In this document: piece after piece, positions 36,488 to 46,240 of the stretch
Layout of the letters: every line of letters starts with the position of its first letter
Numbering within the stretch: the first letter of the stretch is position 1
DNA from: CALUOB01 sp944322305
GTDB taxonomy: Bacteria > Actinomycetota > Coriobacteriia > Coriobacteriales > Coriobacteriaceae
Length of the DNA: 64,000 bases
Direction of reading: 5' to 3'
NCBI GenBank assembly: GCA_963931605.1
Contig: OZ007031.1
Location: 558,001 to 622,000 of the forward strand
Position numbers and translations under genes: made by a program
Notes under the pieces: generated by a model
What the model was told of the DNA's origin: nothing
The model's database searches: none
The model's input: only the letters and a program-made list of their open reading frames with translations

Positions 36488-38509
36488 TTAGGCAAGGTCT
36501 GCGAAGGGGTCGGCCACGCGGGCCGCTGCCTCGCTGAGCGCGCGGATCCTAAGCGTGAGCTGGGCCGCCTGCTCGGTGAGCGCCCGGCGGTCCTCAGAGC
36601 TGAGGGCGTGGTCGCTGCGCAGGCGGGAAAGCGCCTGGTCGCGCTCGCGCTGGGCGCCGTAGAGCTCCAGCGTGTCCAGGGTGAAGGCGATGTTGGTCTC
36701 CGTGGGGTGGCGGCTCGTTGCGCTGATCGTGCCGGCCGACACCAGCTCGGCAGCCTCCGGACACACCGCGCGCGCCGCCGCCATGACGTCGGAGGCGGGC
36801 GTTCCCTCTGGCGTGGCGAGCACCGCCCAGGCGATCGCTTCGTCGCGCGGGTCGATCCAGCGCACCTGGGTGATGCGCTCGGCAAACGGGCGGAACTCGT
36901 CCGGGAAGGCCGTCATCAGGCAGAGCAGCTCGCGCTCTGAGCGCAGGCTGCGCCGCTCCACTTCCGTCAGCGCCTCGAGCGGCACCGCGCCGGACCCGCC
37001 CCCCGAAGCCGCAGACGGCGCCGGCGCCGGCGCGCCGGGACCGTCCTCGCCGGGATAGCCCTCGTCAACGTAGGCGTCGGCGTCCCCGTACGGCACATAC
37101 TCCCCCTCGCCCGCCGGCGCGGCATAAGCCGCCGAGCCAGACGCCGGCGCAGGCCCCGCTGGGCGGGTGCGCTGCTGCTCGGCCAAGGCGCGCGCTTCCT
37201 CGCGTCGGCGGTTCTGCGCCTCGGCGCGCTGCACGTCGCGCCACACGCGCTGAGACGACTCGCGCACCATCTCGGGATTGATGCCGAGGATGTCTGCAAC
37301 CTGCTGGTAGTAGGAGTCGATCATGTAGCTTTGCCGCAGCGGGTAGAGGAGCCGGCAGGCGTCCTCGAGCGCCTTGGCGCGCCCGCCGGGGGTAGAGGTG
37401 TCGGACTTCTCCATCAGCCGGCGGAACACGAAATCCATGAGCGGCTGGGCCTGGTCGAGAAGTTCGCGCAGGGCGTCGGCGCCGCGCTGGCTCACGAACT
37501 CCATGGGGTCGAGGTTGTCCGGCAGGATCACGCAGCGCAGGTCGACCGACTCCTTCTCCACGAACTGGATGGCGCGCTCGGCTGCGCGCTGGCCGGCCTC
37601 GTCGCCGTCGAACAGGTAGATGACCTTCTTGGCGAAGCGCGTGAGCGTCTTGACGTGGTGCTCGGTCAGCGCCGTGCCGAGGGTGGCCACCACGTTTTTG
37701 ATGCCCGCCTCGTGGCAGGCGATCACGTCGGTGTAGCCCTCGGTCACAATGGCGCAGGCCTCGGCTACGATGTGCTCCTTTGCCCAGTTGAAGGCGTAGA
37801 GGTTGCGCTTCTTGTGAAACAGCGCGGTCTCGGCGGTGTTGAGATACTTGGGCTGGCCCTGCCCCATGATGCGCCCGCCGAAGGCGATGCAACGGCCCTG
37901 CTCGTCCATGATGGGGAACATCACGCGGTCGTAGAAGCGGTCCGAGAGCCCCCGCCCGCGCGACACCGCCACGTTGGCGTCGATCATCTCGCGCGGAGTG
38001 AAGCCGCGCGAGCGCAGGTGCGCCACAAGCGCGCCGCGCCCCGGCGCGAAGCCGAGCCGGTAGCGGCGGCACACCGCCGAGCCGAACCCGCGCGAGGCGA
38101 AGTACTCTCGCGGCCGGCTGTCCTTGCCGCGCATGAGCATGGTGTGGTAGAAGGCCGCCGTCTCCTCGCACACCTGCACCAGGCGCGTGCGCTTGGTGCC
38201 GCGCTCGCGGGTGGGGCCGTCGTCGGCGATCTCGATGCCGGCGCGGTCGGCCAGGTAGCGGATGGCCTCCGGGAAGCTCAGGTTCTCGCGGCGCATCACG
38301 TAGGTGAAGCAGTCGCCGCCCGCCCCGCAACCGAAGCAATGCCACGACTGGGTGGACGGGATGATGTGGAACGACGGGGTCTTCTCGCCGTGAAACGGGC
38401 AGCACCCCCAGAACTCGCCGTTGCGCGGCCGCAGCTCCACAGTCTCGCTCACAAGCGCCACCAGGTCGGTGGCGGCGCGGACCTTCTCCTTGTCCTCTTC
38501 CGAGATCAC
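36488..38509 (-). CDS. dnaG: DNA primase
   Basis: Synthesises RNA primers at the replication fork. The 673 residues have the CHC2 zinc site (CPFHGEKTPSFH and WHCFGCG), the TOPRIM core (AIVTEGYTDVIACHEAGIKN and VIYLFDGDEAGQRAAERA), a Pro/Ala-rich linker (about 455-505), and a C-terminal helicase-binding domain. The GTG start overlaps the ribF stop (GTGA). The dnaG-sigA order is the classical macromolecular synthesis pair. Confidence 0.96.
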   Translation of the reverse strand: MISEEDKEKVRAATDLVALVSETVELRPRNGEFWGCCPFHGEKTPSFHIIPSTQSWHCFGCGAGGDCFTYVMRRENLSFPEAIRYLADRAGIEIADDGPTRERGTKRTRLVQVCEETAAFYHTMLMRGKDSRPREYFASRGFGSAVCRRYRLGFAPGRGALVAHLRSRGFTPREMIDANVAVSRGRGLSDRFYDRVMFPIMDEQGRCIAFGGRIMGQGQPKYLNTAETALFHKKRNLYAFNWAKEHIVAEACAIVTEGYTDVIACHEAGIKNVVATLGTALTEHHVKTLTRFAKKVIYLFDGDEAGQRAAERAIQFVEKESVDLRCVILPDNLDPMEFVSQRGADALRELLDQAQPLMDFVFRRLMEKSDTSTPGGRAKALEDACRLLYPLRQSYMIDSYYQQVADILGINPEMVRESSQRVWRDVQRAEAQNRRREEARALAEQQRTRPAGPAPASGSAAYAAPAGEGEYVPYGDADAYVDEGYPGEDGPGAPAPAPSAASGGGSGAVPLEALTEVERRSLRSERELLCLMTAFPDEFRPFAERITQVRWIDPRDEAIAWAVLATPEGTPASDVMAAARAVCPEAAELVSAGTISATSRHPTETNIAFTLDTLELYGAQRERDQALSRLRSDHALSSEDRRALTEQAAQLTLRIRALSEAAARVADPFADLA

Positions 38510-39552
38510 GCGCAGCTCACCGCCTTGTCGCCAAAGGCCTCGCGGACCTGCTCGATGTTGCGCTTCACCTCGGCGATAAGCGCGTCGACGCTCTCAAAGG
38601 TCAGAGGCGCGCGCAGGCGGTCGAAAAACGCCACGCGCAGCTCGGAGCCGTACAGGTTGCCGGAAAAGCCCAGCAGGTTCGCCTCCAAGTGCGCGGAGCG
38701 CGCGTCGTCGGCAAACAGCGGCGGGAGCCCAACGTTGATCGCGGCAGGCCATGCGCGGTCCCCCACCAGGGCGAAGCCCGCGTACACCCCCTCGGCCGGC
38801 AGCTGCATGCGGCCGTCCACCGCCACGTTGGCCGTGGGGAAGCCCATCCCCGCGCCCTCGCCGCGGCCGTGCTCCACCACGCCGGCAACGGCGTAGGCGC
38901 GCCCCAGCTCGCAGGCGGCCTCGCGCACGCGGCCCTCGCCCACCAGCGCGCGGATGCGCGTGGCAGAAACCGGCAGGCCGCCGTCGCGCACCAACCGGTG
39001 CCCGAAGACCTCGACGCCGCAGGCGGACCCCCAGGCCGCGATGACCTCGACCGTGGAGGCGCCGCCGCGGCCGAGCCTGAAGTCCTCGCCCACGTGCACG
39101 GCCCGCACGTTGAGCACGCCGCCGAGCACCTGCGAGAAAAACGCCTCGTGGTCGAGCGCCGCCAGCTCGCGGGTGAACGGCACCACGAGCACCGCGTCCA
39201 CCCCGCTTGCGGCGAGCGCGCGCAGGCGGTCTGCGGAGGTGAGCAGGCGCTTTGCCGGCGTGCCAGGCAACACGCAGTCAGGATCGGGGTCGAAGGTCAC
39301 CGCCACGGCGGCGAGCCCGCGCGCCCGTGCGTCGGCAACCATCTTGGCCACGAGCGTCTGGTGCCCCTCGTGGAAGCCGTCGAAGGCGCCGATGCTCACC
39401 GCGCAGGCAAGCGGCGCGTCAGCAGGACCCTCCGAGCCCGCGGCAACGCACCCCGTGCCGCTGGCGGGATCGAACGCCAGGCGCCACACCGGCGCCTGCG
39501 CCCCCGTCATGAGAAACGCCCGCTTGAGCTCGCTTGCCTCAACGCCTGTCAT
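38506..39552 (-). CDS. ribF: Bifunctional riboflavin kinase / FAD synthetase
   Basis: Makes FMN and FAD from riboflavin. The 348 residues start MTGVEASELKRAFL, with the N-terminal adenylyltransferase site SIGAFDGFHEGHQTLV and the C-terminal kinase site GMGFPTANVAVDGR. It overlaps truB upstream and dnaG downstream by four bases each. No FMN riboswitch is expected or seen, as it is internal to an operon. Confidence 0.95.
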   Translation of the reverse strand: MTGVEASELKRAFLMTGAQAPVWRLAFDPASGTGCVAAGSEGPADAPLACAVSIGAFDGFHEGHQTLVAKMVADARARGLAAVAVTFDPDPDCVLPGTPAKRLLTSADRLRALAASGVDAVLVVPFTRELAALDHEAFFSQVLGGVLNVRAVHVGEDFRLGRGGASTVEVIAAWGSACGVEVFGHRLVRDGGLPVSATRIRALVGEGRVREAACELGRAYAVAGVVEHGRGEGAGMGFPTANVAVDGRMQLPAEGVYAGFALVGDRAWPAAINVGLPPLFADDARSAHLEANLLGFSGNLYGSELRVAFFDRLRAPLTFESVDALIAEVKRNIEQVREAFGDKAVSCA

Positions 39553-40535
39553 CTGATGCCGCCGATCCCCTCTGGAAACACGTCTTTCATCCTCAGCGCC
39601 CCGCCGTCGTAAAACGCGAGCGCGCGCAGCCTGCCGCCCACCACCACGCCGGCACGCTCCTCTTCGCCGAAGGGCGCCTGCGTGTTGAAGGTGGCGGCGG
39701 CGAAGCGCCGGCGCGGAACCGCCCGGCCGCACAGGACGTCGTCGAGCGCCTCGGGCAGAAGGTCCACCCGGCCTACGCCGAGAGCCTTGATGGGGTCGAT
39801 CGCCCAGCGGTTCTCGTCAAACGAGGAGAGCGCCTCCTCGTCAGCGCAGCGCGCCAGGGTAACGCAGCCCGAGGCCGTGCGCCTGAGCGCGCCCACGTGC
39901 GCAGCCGACCCCACGGCCCGCCCGATGTCGCGGGCGAGCGCGCGGATGTAGGTGCCCTTGCTCACCGTGAAGGCGACGTCCCACGCAACCGCGCCGCCCT
40001 CCGGGCCGACGTCGTGCGCAGAGGCGTCCTCCTCGCCCTGCGCCACGCCGATGAGCTGCGCGGCGCGCACGGTAACCGAACGCGGGGCAAGCTCGAGCGC
40101 CTCGCCGGCGCGGGCGGCGCGGTACGCGCGCGTACCGCCCACCTGGATGGCCGAGTACGCGGGGGGCACCTGCATCTGCGGGCCGGTGAAGCGCGCGAGC
40201 GCCTGCGCGGCGAAGGCCGGGTCGGCAAGCTCGAGCGGCACAGGCGCGGTTGCGCGCACCGCGCCCTCGGCGTCGTCGGTCTCGGTCTCGGTGCCGAAGA
40301 CGATGCGCGCCACGTAGCTCTTCTCGTCCAGGGTGAGGCGTCCCAGAAGCCGCGTGGCCTGTCCGATGCCGATCACCATGACGCCCGAGGCGAGCGGGTC
40401 AAGCGTGCCGGCGTGGCCCACGCGGCGCTCCCCCACCAAGCGGCGCACGCGCGACACCATGTCGTGCGACGTGCAGCCAACCGGCTTGTCCACGGCGATG
40501 AGGCAGTTGTACGCAGAGGTTCGCTTCCGTGCCAC
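39549..40535 (-). CDS. truB: tRNA pseudouridine-55 synthase
   Basis: Forms pseudouridine 55 in the T-loop of tRNAs. The 328-residue protein has the family start NCLIAVDKPVGCTSHDMVSR and the catalytic Asp in GHAGTLDPLASGVM; KGTYIRALARDIG is the second motif. The GTG start at 40535 has AAAGGAGAAG upstream. It is coupled to ribF by an ATGA overlap, the standard truB-ribF pair. Confidence 0.96.
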   Translation of the reverse strand: MARKRTSAYNCLIAVDKPVGCTSHDMVSRVRRLVGERRVGHAGTLDPLASGVMVIGIGQATRLLGRLTLDEKSYVARIVFGTETETDDAEGAVRATAPVPLELADPAFAAQALARFTGPQMQVPPAYSAIQVGGTRAYRAARAGEALELAPRSVTVRAAQLIGVAQGEEDASAHDVGPEGGAVAWDVAFTVSKGTYIRALARDIGRAVGSAAHVGALRRTASGCVTLARCADEEALSSFDENRWAIDPIKALGVGRVDLLPEALDDVLCGRAVPRRRFAAATFNTQAPFGEEERAGVVVGGRLRALAFYDGGALRMKDVFPEGIGGIR

Positions 40536-40653
40536 CGCTTCTCCTTTTTCGTGTAGGTTCGCAGGCCCGCCGTGCGCCGCCGCATCTTGTGCGCGGCCTC
40601 ACGCGGGGTGGGCGGGCATGCGCGCGTTCTTACCGATGCTTGCCGGCGCCTGA

Positions 40654-41673
40654 TTATGCGCCGGCCTGTTCACCTTCGGCGACAAGCGCCCGCAGGCGCG
40701 GGAGCACCGCGCCCAGCGCCTCGTCGACGGTGCCGGCGAAGGTGAAGCCCGCCGCCGCCACGTGACCGCCGCCGCCGAGTTCGCCGGCCACAGCCGAGAC
40801 GTCGAGCGCGCTTTTGGAGCGCAGGTTGCCGCGCACGCGCCCGTCGGCGGTGCCGCGCAAAAACAGGCACACGTCGACCCCGCCCACCGAGCGCACGATG
40901 TCGATGAGCCCGTCGCACTCGTCGGGACTCACGCCGCAGCGCTCAAGGTCCTCGTGCGTGGCGAAGCTGTAGGCGATGGCGCCGCCCTCGACCGGGCACA
41001 CCATCAGGCGCTTCATCACGAGGCCCTTGAGGCGCAGGTACTCGGGCCGCTGGCTCTGGTAGACGTTGAGCGCGATCCACGCTGGGTCGGCACCGGCGGC
41101 AACGAGTCGCGCAGCCGAGGCGAAGGCGGCCGCGTCGGCGTTTTGATACTGGAAGCGCCCCGTGTCGGTCACGATGCCGGTCATGAGGCAGGTGGCGATG
41201 GCGGGATCGATCTCGACGCCGGTGGCGCGCAGGAACTTCTCGATGATGACGGCGCAGGCGGCCGCGCGCGTGTCGCGCACCACCGCGTCGGCGACCTCAG
41301 CAGCCGCCGGGTGATGGTCGAAGACCGCCGTGGCGCCCGCGCGGTAGAACACGTCCTCGGCGTGGTTCACGCGCCCGGGATGCGGCGAGTCGACCATGAT
41401 GAAGAGGTCCGGCGTCGCCGTGTAGGCGCTCGCCGGCTCAAAGCGCTCCGCGCCCGGCAGGAAGCGCAGCACGCGCGGCACCTCGGCGTCGTCGGCGAGC
41501 AGAAAGCTCACGCGCTTGTTGGGGAACAGTCCCTCGATGGCCTGCCCCAGCCCGAGCGCCGAGCCCAAGGCGTCGCCGTCGGGGGACGTGTGCCCCGAGA
41601 TCGCGATGGTCTGCGCCTGATTGATCAGCTCGAAGATCCGCGCGCAAGCGGCGGAACCGTTGAACTCACCCAT
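40654..41673 (-). CDS. nrnA: DHH-family oligoribonuclease / pAp phosphatase (NrnA-like)
   Basis: Degrades short RNAs and 3'-phosphoadenosine 5'-phosphate. The 339 residues contain the DHH-type metal motifs GHTSPDGDALGSALG, IMVDSPHPGR and VFDHHPAA, and the DHHA1 substrate motif GELGGGGHVAAAGF. Notably the second motif is DSPHPGR where DxxxxxR is usual. The gene lies between rbfA and truB, its standard position in Gram-positive bacteria. The ATG at 41673 has GAAGGAC upstream. Confidence 0.92.
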   Translation of the reverse strand: MGEFNGSAACARIFELINQAQTIAISGHTSPDGDALGSALGLGQAIEGLFPNKRVSFLLADDAEVPRVLRFLPGAERFEPASAYTATPDLFIMVDSPHPGRVNHAEDVFYRAGATAVFDHHPAAAEVADAVVRDTRAAACAVIIEKFLRATGVEIDPAIATCLMTGIVTDTGRFQYQNADAAAFASAARLVAAGADPAWIALNVYQSQRPEYLRLKGLVMKRLMVCPVEGGAIAYSFATHEDLERCGVSPDECDGLIDIVRSVGGVDVCLFLRGTADGRVRGNLRSKSALDVSAVAGELGGGGHVAAAGFTFAGTVDEALGAVLPRLRALVAEGEQAGA

Positions 41674-41710
41674 TGCTGTCCTTCGTCCTCGTTCTCCTCG
41701 GGCCGGGCCC

Positions 41711-41740
41711 GAACAAAGACCCGGCCGCAAGCGGCCGGGT
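41711..41740 (-). terminator. Probable terminator of the rimP-nusA-infB-rbfA operon
   Basis: ACCCGGCC and GGCCGGGT form a stem with a six-base loop; on the minus strand CTTTGTTC follows. It is 30 bp past the rbfA stop and before nrnA. Confidence 0.6.
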
Positions 41741-41770
41741 ACGTATGCTAGCTCAGCTAAGATGCGTATT

Positions 41771-42211
41771 TTACGCCCCCGCGTTGTCCGAAGGCGCCGT
41801 GCCTGGCTCCTCGTCCGGATCGGGCGCGTCAGGGTCGATGGGGTAGCCCTCCTCGTCCTTCGGCACTGCCATGGTCTCGGGCACCTGCTTGAGCGCCACC
41901 GCGATCCGCTCCGCCTCGTCGGTGGAGCGGTCGATCTTGAAGGCGAGCTCGGGCGTCACGCGCCAGTCGAGCGAGCGCGCCAGCAGCGAGCGGATGCGCC
42001 CCTTGGCGGCGTTGAGCGCCTCGAGCACCTCCTCGTAGCGATCCTCCTCGCACGACACATACACCTTCGCGAAGGCGCGGTCCACCGAGACCTCCACCCC
42101 CGTGATCGTGATCAGGTCGAGCCGGGGGTCGGCGATCTCGAACAGCAAGATGTAGCCGAGCTTCTCGCGCAGCTGCTCGCCGGTGCGGCGGGTGGCAGCG
42201 GTCTGCTTCAT
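41771..42211 (-). CDS. rbfA: 30S ribosome-binding factor RbfA
   Basis: Assists late maturation of the 30S subunit. The 146-residue protein has the KH-like core (REKLGYILLFEIADPRLDLI, VEVSVDRAFAKVYVS) and an acidic Pro/Asp-rich tail (DPDAPDPDEEPG). It lies nine bases after infB, the usual infB-rbfA pair. Confidence 0.93.
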   Translation of the reverse strand: MKQTAATRRTGEQLREKLGYILLFEIADPRLDLITITGVEVSVDRAFAKVYVSCEEDRYEEVLEALNAAKGRIRSLLARSLDWRVTPELAFKIDRSTDEAERIAVALKQVPETMAVPKDEEGYPIDPDAPDPDEEPGTAPSDNAGA

Positions 42212-42220
42212 AGCGCCCTC

Positions 42221-44866
42221 CTACTCCGTGCGGGCGATCTGCACGATCTCATAGCCCTCGAGCACGTCGCCGGGCTTGATGTCCTGGAACTTGTCGAGGC
42301 CCAAACCGCACTCGTAGCCGTTCTTGACCGACGTGACGTCGTCCTTGAAGCGGCGCATCGAGGCGAAGGTGCCGTCGTAGATAACCACGCCGTCGCGCAC
42401 CACGCGCACCTTGTCGTTGCGGTGCAGCTCGCCCTCGGTGACCATGCAGCCGGCCACCACGCCGACCTTGGGCACGCGGAAGGTCTCGCGCACCTCGGCG
42501 GCGCCGGTCTGGCGCTCCTCCTCGGTGGGCTTGAGCATGCCGATGCGGGCGGCGTCGATGTCCTCGATCGCCTTGTAGATGATCGAGTAGGTCTTGATCT
42601 GCACCTTCTCGCGCTCGGCGAGGTCGCGGGCCTTGCCCTGCGGGCGCACGCCGAAGCCGATGACGATGGCGTTGGAGGAGGCGGCGAGCATCACGTCGGT
42701 CTCGGTGATGGCGCCCACCGCCGAGTGGATGATGTTGATGCGCACCTCGGACTGATCCATCTTGCCCAGCGCATCGGCCAGCGCCTCGATGGAGCCCTGG
42801 ACGTCGGCCTTGACCACCAGGTTGAGCTCCTTGAGGTCGTTGTCGCTCATCTCGGAGAAGAGCGTCTCGAGCGTCACGTGCTTGACCTTGTTCTGCTCCT
42901 CGATGCGGGCCTTGAGGGCGCGCTCGTCGGCGAGCTTCTTGGCGTCGCGCTCGTCGTCGAAGACGCGGAACTCGTCGCCGGCCGCCGGTACGGAGGACAG
43001 GCCCAGCACCTCGACGGCATCAGAGGGGCCGGCCTCGGTCTTGTGCTCGCCGTGCTGGCCGATCATGGCGCGCACGCGGCCGTAGCTGAGGCCCGCCACC
43101 AGCGCGTCGCCCACGTGCAGGGTGCCGCGGTTCACGAGCACCGTGGCAACCGGGCCGCGGCCGCGGTCGAGCTTGGCCTCGAGGATGTAGCCGGAGGCGA
43201 AGGTGTCGGGGTTGGCCTTGAGCTCGAGCACGTCGGCCTGGAGCAGCACGCTCTCGAGCAGCTCTTCGATGCCCTGGTGCTTCTTGGCCGAGACGTTCAC
43301 GAACATGTTCTCGCCGCCCCACTCCTCCGGGATCACGCCGTACTCGGTGAGCTCCTGGCGCACGCGGTCGGGGTTGGCGTCGGGCTTGTCGCACTTGTTG
43401 ACGGCCACCACGATCGGCACGCCGGCGGCCTTGGAGTGGTTGATGGCCTCGACGGTCTGGGGCATGACGCCGTCGTCGGCGGCAACCACGAGGATGACCA
43501 CGTCGGTGACCTTGGCGCCGCGGGCGCGCATGGCCGTGAAGGCCTCGTGGCCCGGGGTGTCCACGAAGGTGATCTGGCGGCCGTTGATCTCAACCTGCGA
43601 GGCGCCGATGTGCTGGGTGATGCCGCCGGCCTCGCGGTCGATGACGTGGGTGTTGCGGATGGCGTCCAGAAGCGACGTCTTGCCGTGGTCGACGTGGCCC
43701 ATGACGGTAACCACCGGCGGGCGCGGCTTGAGGTCGGCCGGGTCGTCGTAGAACGAGAAGGAGTTCTCCTCCTCGGGGGTGATGATCTTGATGGAGCGGC
43801 CCAGATCGTCGGCAACGAGTTCCACGAGGTCGTTGGACATGGACTGTGTCATCGTGAGCGGGGTGCCCAGCAAGAACAGGCGCTTGATGATGTCGTTGGC
43901 GGGGACCCCCAGAGCCTCGGCGAGCTCCTGCACGGTGATGCCCTCGGACACGCGGACGGTGTCCATCTCCTCGGGCGACAGGCCGTGCTCGAGCGCGTCC
44001 TGGAGCTTGGCCTCGTGCTCGGCGCGGGCGGCCTCGCGCTCGCGCTTCTCCTTGCGCTTCTTGCGGCGGCCGGTGGACTCGCGGGAAGCCTCCTCAACGG
44101 CGGCGCGGGCCTCCTGCAGCACCTTCTCGCGGTTGTACTCCTCGGCCTCGCGCGCCATGCGGGCGTAGCGATCCTCGCCCTCGTGGGACTCGTGGCGCTT
44201 CTTCTTGCCGCGGCCGCGCTCCGGCGCCGGTGCCGGGGCGGAGGCAGCCAGGTCGGCGGAGGCGCCGCGGCGGCCGGACTTGCCCGCCTTGCCGTGGGAG
44301 CGCTCGGCGCGCGCCTGCTTATTCTGCTCGGCGGCGGCGGCCTTCTCGGCGGCCTCCTTCTCCTTCTTCTCCTTCAGCACTTCCTCCTGCTCGGCGATCT
44401 GGGCGAGCAGCGAGCTGAAGCGGCTGGTGGAGGAGCCGGGTGCGGGCTTCTTCTTTTGCTTCTCGGCCTCGGCGGCGGCAGCGGCCTCGGCGGCCTCCTG
44501 CTCGAGGCGGCGGCGCTCCTCCTCGGCGAAGCGCGCCGTCTCCTCGGCCAGGCGCGCGGCCTCGGAAAGGCGGCGCTCCTCGGCGCGGCGGGCCTCAACG
44601 GCCAGGCGCTCCTTCTCGGCCTCGGCGGCGGCGGCGGCCTCCTCGGCGGCCTGAGCCTCCTGCTCGGCCTTCTTCTGCGCCTCGATCTCGGCGGCGCGGG
44701 CCTCAAGGATGGGCGCGAGCTTCTTGCGCACCATCGACACGTAGGCATCCTCCAAGGTGGAGCTGGCCGACTTGGCGGGGATCTTCATCTCCGCCAGATG
44801 ACCGAGCATCTCCTTGGACGTCATGCCGAATTCCTTGGCAAGATCGTGTACACGAACCTTCGCCAT
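42221..44866 (-). CDS. infB: Translation initiation factor IF-2
   Basis: GTPase that places initiator tRNA on the ribosome. The 881 residues start with an IF2N domain (VRVHDLAKEFGMTSKEMLGHL), continue with a ~250-residue Ala/Glu/Lys-rich coiled-coil linker, a second IF2N-like segment (ITVQELAEALGVPANDIIKRL), and the G domain with VMGHVDHGKTSLLDAI, VDTPGHEAFTAMR and NKCD. The linker is charged and highly repetitive, which is common in this factor. It lies 96 bp after nusA with no ylxR gene between. Confidence 0.97.
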   Translation of the reverse strand: MAKVRVHDLAKEFGMTSKEMLGHLAEMKIPAKSASSTLEDAYVSMVRKKLAPILEARAAEIEAQKKAEQEAQAAEEAAAAAEAEKERLAVEARRAEERRLSEAARLAEETARFAEEERRRLEQEAAEAAAAAEAEKQKKKPAPGSSTSRFSSLLAQIAEQEEVLKEKKEKEAAEKAAAAEQNKQARAERSHGKAGKSGRRGASADLAASAPAPAPERGRGKKKRHESHEGEDRYARMAREAEEYNREKVLQEARAAVEEASRESTGRRKKRKEKREREAARAEHEAKLQDALEHGLSPEEMDTVRVSEGITVQELAEALGVPANDIIKRLFLLGTPLTMTQSMSNDLVELVADDLGRSIKIITPEEENSFSFYDDPADLKPRPPVVTVMGHVDHGKTSLLDAIRNTHVIDREAGGITQHIGASQVEINGRQITFVDTPGHEAFTAMRARGAKVTDVVILVVAADDGVMPQTVEAINHSKAAGVPIVVAVNKCDKPDANPDRVRQELTEYGVIPEEWGGENMFVNVSAKKHQGIEELLESVLLQADVLELKANPDTFASGYILEAKLDRGRGPVATVLVNRGTLHVGDALVAGLSYGRVRAMIGQHGEHKTEAGPSDAVEVLGLSSVPAAGDEFRVFDDERDAKKLADERALKARIEEQNKVKHVTLETLFSEMSDNDLKELNLVVKADVQGSIEALADALGKMDQSEVRINIIHSAVGAITETDVMLAASSNAIVIGFGVRPQGKARDLAEREKVQIKTYSIIYKAIEDIDAARIGMLKPTEEERQTGAAEVRETFRVPKVGVVAGCMVTEGELHRNDKVRVVRDGVVIYDGTFASMRRFKDDVTSVKNGYECGLGLDKFQDIKPGDVLEGYEIVQIARTE

Positions 44867-44962
44867 AAGCGTTCACCTACCTCCCCGGCTCATCGCCGGA
44901 TCAATCCTCTCCAACGGTCGCCTCCGCCTACGCGGTCCCCGGTTGCGCGCCGGGGCAAGCCG

Positions 44963-46240
44963 CTAGATCAGATCCTCCGCATCCTCGATGAGGTCGGATT
45001 CGGGCACGACCACGGTGGGGTCGACAAGCGACACGGCCTCGTGCACGCCGCAGTAGCGCGAACCGGGGCGCGCCTGGTTGCGGCAGCGCACGCCGGAGGG
45101 GCTCACGTACTCGCAGCGGCGCGGCTCGTCGGCGTCGATGAGGTCGTCGACGGGCTCGGGCGCCACGGGCACGTTCTTCAAGATGTCGGCCGCGAGCGTC
45201 TCGCTCTTGATGTCGATGTGCCAGCCGGTGAGGCGCGCCGCCAAGCGGGCGTTCTGGCCGGCCTTGCCGATGGCCAGCGACAGCTGGTCGTCGGGCACGA
45301 TGACGCCGGCGTAGTTCTTCTCCTCGTCGATAAGCACGCGGGTGACCTTGGCCGGGCTGAGGGCGTTGGCCACGTAGACGGCCGGGTCCTCGTCCCAGAG
45401 GATCACGTCGACGCGCTCGCCGCGCAGCTCACCCACCACGGTGCGCACGCGGCTGCCCTTGGGGCCCACGCAGGCGCCCACCGGGTCGAGGCGCGGGTCG
45501 AGCGAGCGCACGGCCACCTTGGAGCGCTGGCCGGGCTCGCGGATGCAGCTCATGATCTCGACGGAGCCCTCGTAGATCTCGGGTACCTCGAGCTCGAAGA
45601 GGCGGCGCAGCAGCGCCGGGTGGGTGCGCGAGACCACGATGGAGGGGCGCGAGTGCTCGCCGCGCACCGGCTGAACCGCGGCGTTGGGGTCGCGCACGTC
45701 GATGATGACGGCCTTCAGGCGCTGGTTGTGGGTGTAGCGCTCGCCGGCGGGGCGCTCGTTGCGCTCGTTCTCGTTGCGGCGCTGGTCGAAGTGCGGGAGC
45801 TCCGCCTCGACGCCCTCGCGGATCTTCAGGATGGTGAAGTCGGGCGTGGTCTGCAGCACGGTGCCGGTGATGATGTCGCCGATGCGGCTGGAGAACTCCT
45901 CGTAGATCTGCTGGCGCGCGGCGTTGCGCACGATGGCGTTGATCTCGGCCTTGGCGTGCTGGGCGGCGATGCGGCTCGTGTCCTTGGGCGTGACGTCCAC
46001 CTCGGTGAACTCGGTGTACTCGCCGGTCTCGTCGTCGAAGGACTCCTCCACCGGCACGAGCTTGTACACGTAGATCTTGCCCGTGGCGCGGTCGATGGTG
46101 ACCTTGGCGCCGTAGGTGAGGTTCAGGATGTCAGCGTAGCTCTTGGCGAGCGACTGCTCCAAGCGGTCGAGCAGGTACAGCTGGTCGATGTGCTTCTCCT
46201 GGCACAGCGCCATCAGCGCTTCCATCATCTCAGATGCCAT
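44963..46240 (-). CDS. nusA: Transcription termination/antitermination protein NusA with Cys/His tail
   Basis: Binds RNA polymerase and RNA to modulate pausing and termination. The 425 residues have the NusA N-terminal domain, an S1 domain (GDIITGTVLQTTPDFTI), and KH domains (GACVGPKGSRVRTVVGELRG, LSLAIGKAGQNARLAARLTG). After the KH region a short extension holds CEYVSPSGVRC and RYCGVHE, a Cys-Cys-Cys-His pattern that could bind zinc, followed by an acidic end. It overlaps rimP by one base. Confidence 0.95.
   Translation of the reverse strand: MASEMMEALMALCQEKHIDQLYLLDRLEQSLAKSYADILNLTYGAKVTIDRATGKIYVYKLVPVEESFDDETGEYTEFTEVDVTPKDTSRIAAQHAKAEINAIVRNAARQQIYEEFSSRIGDIITGTVLQTTPDFTILKIREGVEAELPHFDQRRNENERNERPAGERYTHNQRLKAVIIDVRDPNAAVQPVRGEHSRPSIVVSRTHPALLRRLFELEVPEIYEGSVEIMSCIREPGQRSKVAVRSLDPRLDPVGACVGPKGSRVRTVVGELRGERVDVILWDEDPAVYVANALSPAKVTRVLIDEEKNYAGVIVPDDQLSLAIGKAGQNARLAARLTGWHIDIKSETLAADILKNVPVAPEPVDDLIDADEPRRCEYVSPSGVRCRNQARPGSRYCGVHEAVSLVDPTVVVPESDLIEDAEDLI

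Noticed and set aside
38506..40653. FMN riboswitch upstream of ribF
   Set aside because: ribF starts inside truB, and no structured leader with the conserved RFN motifs is present.
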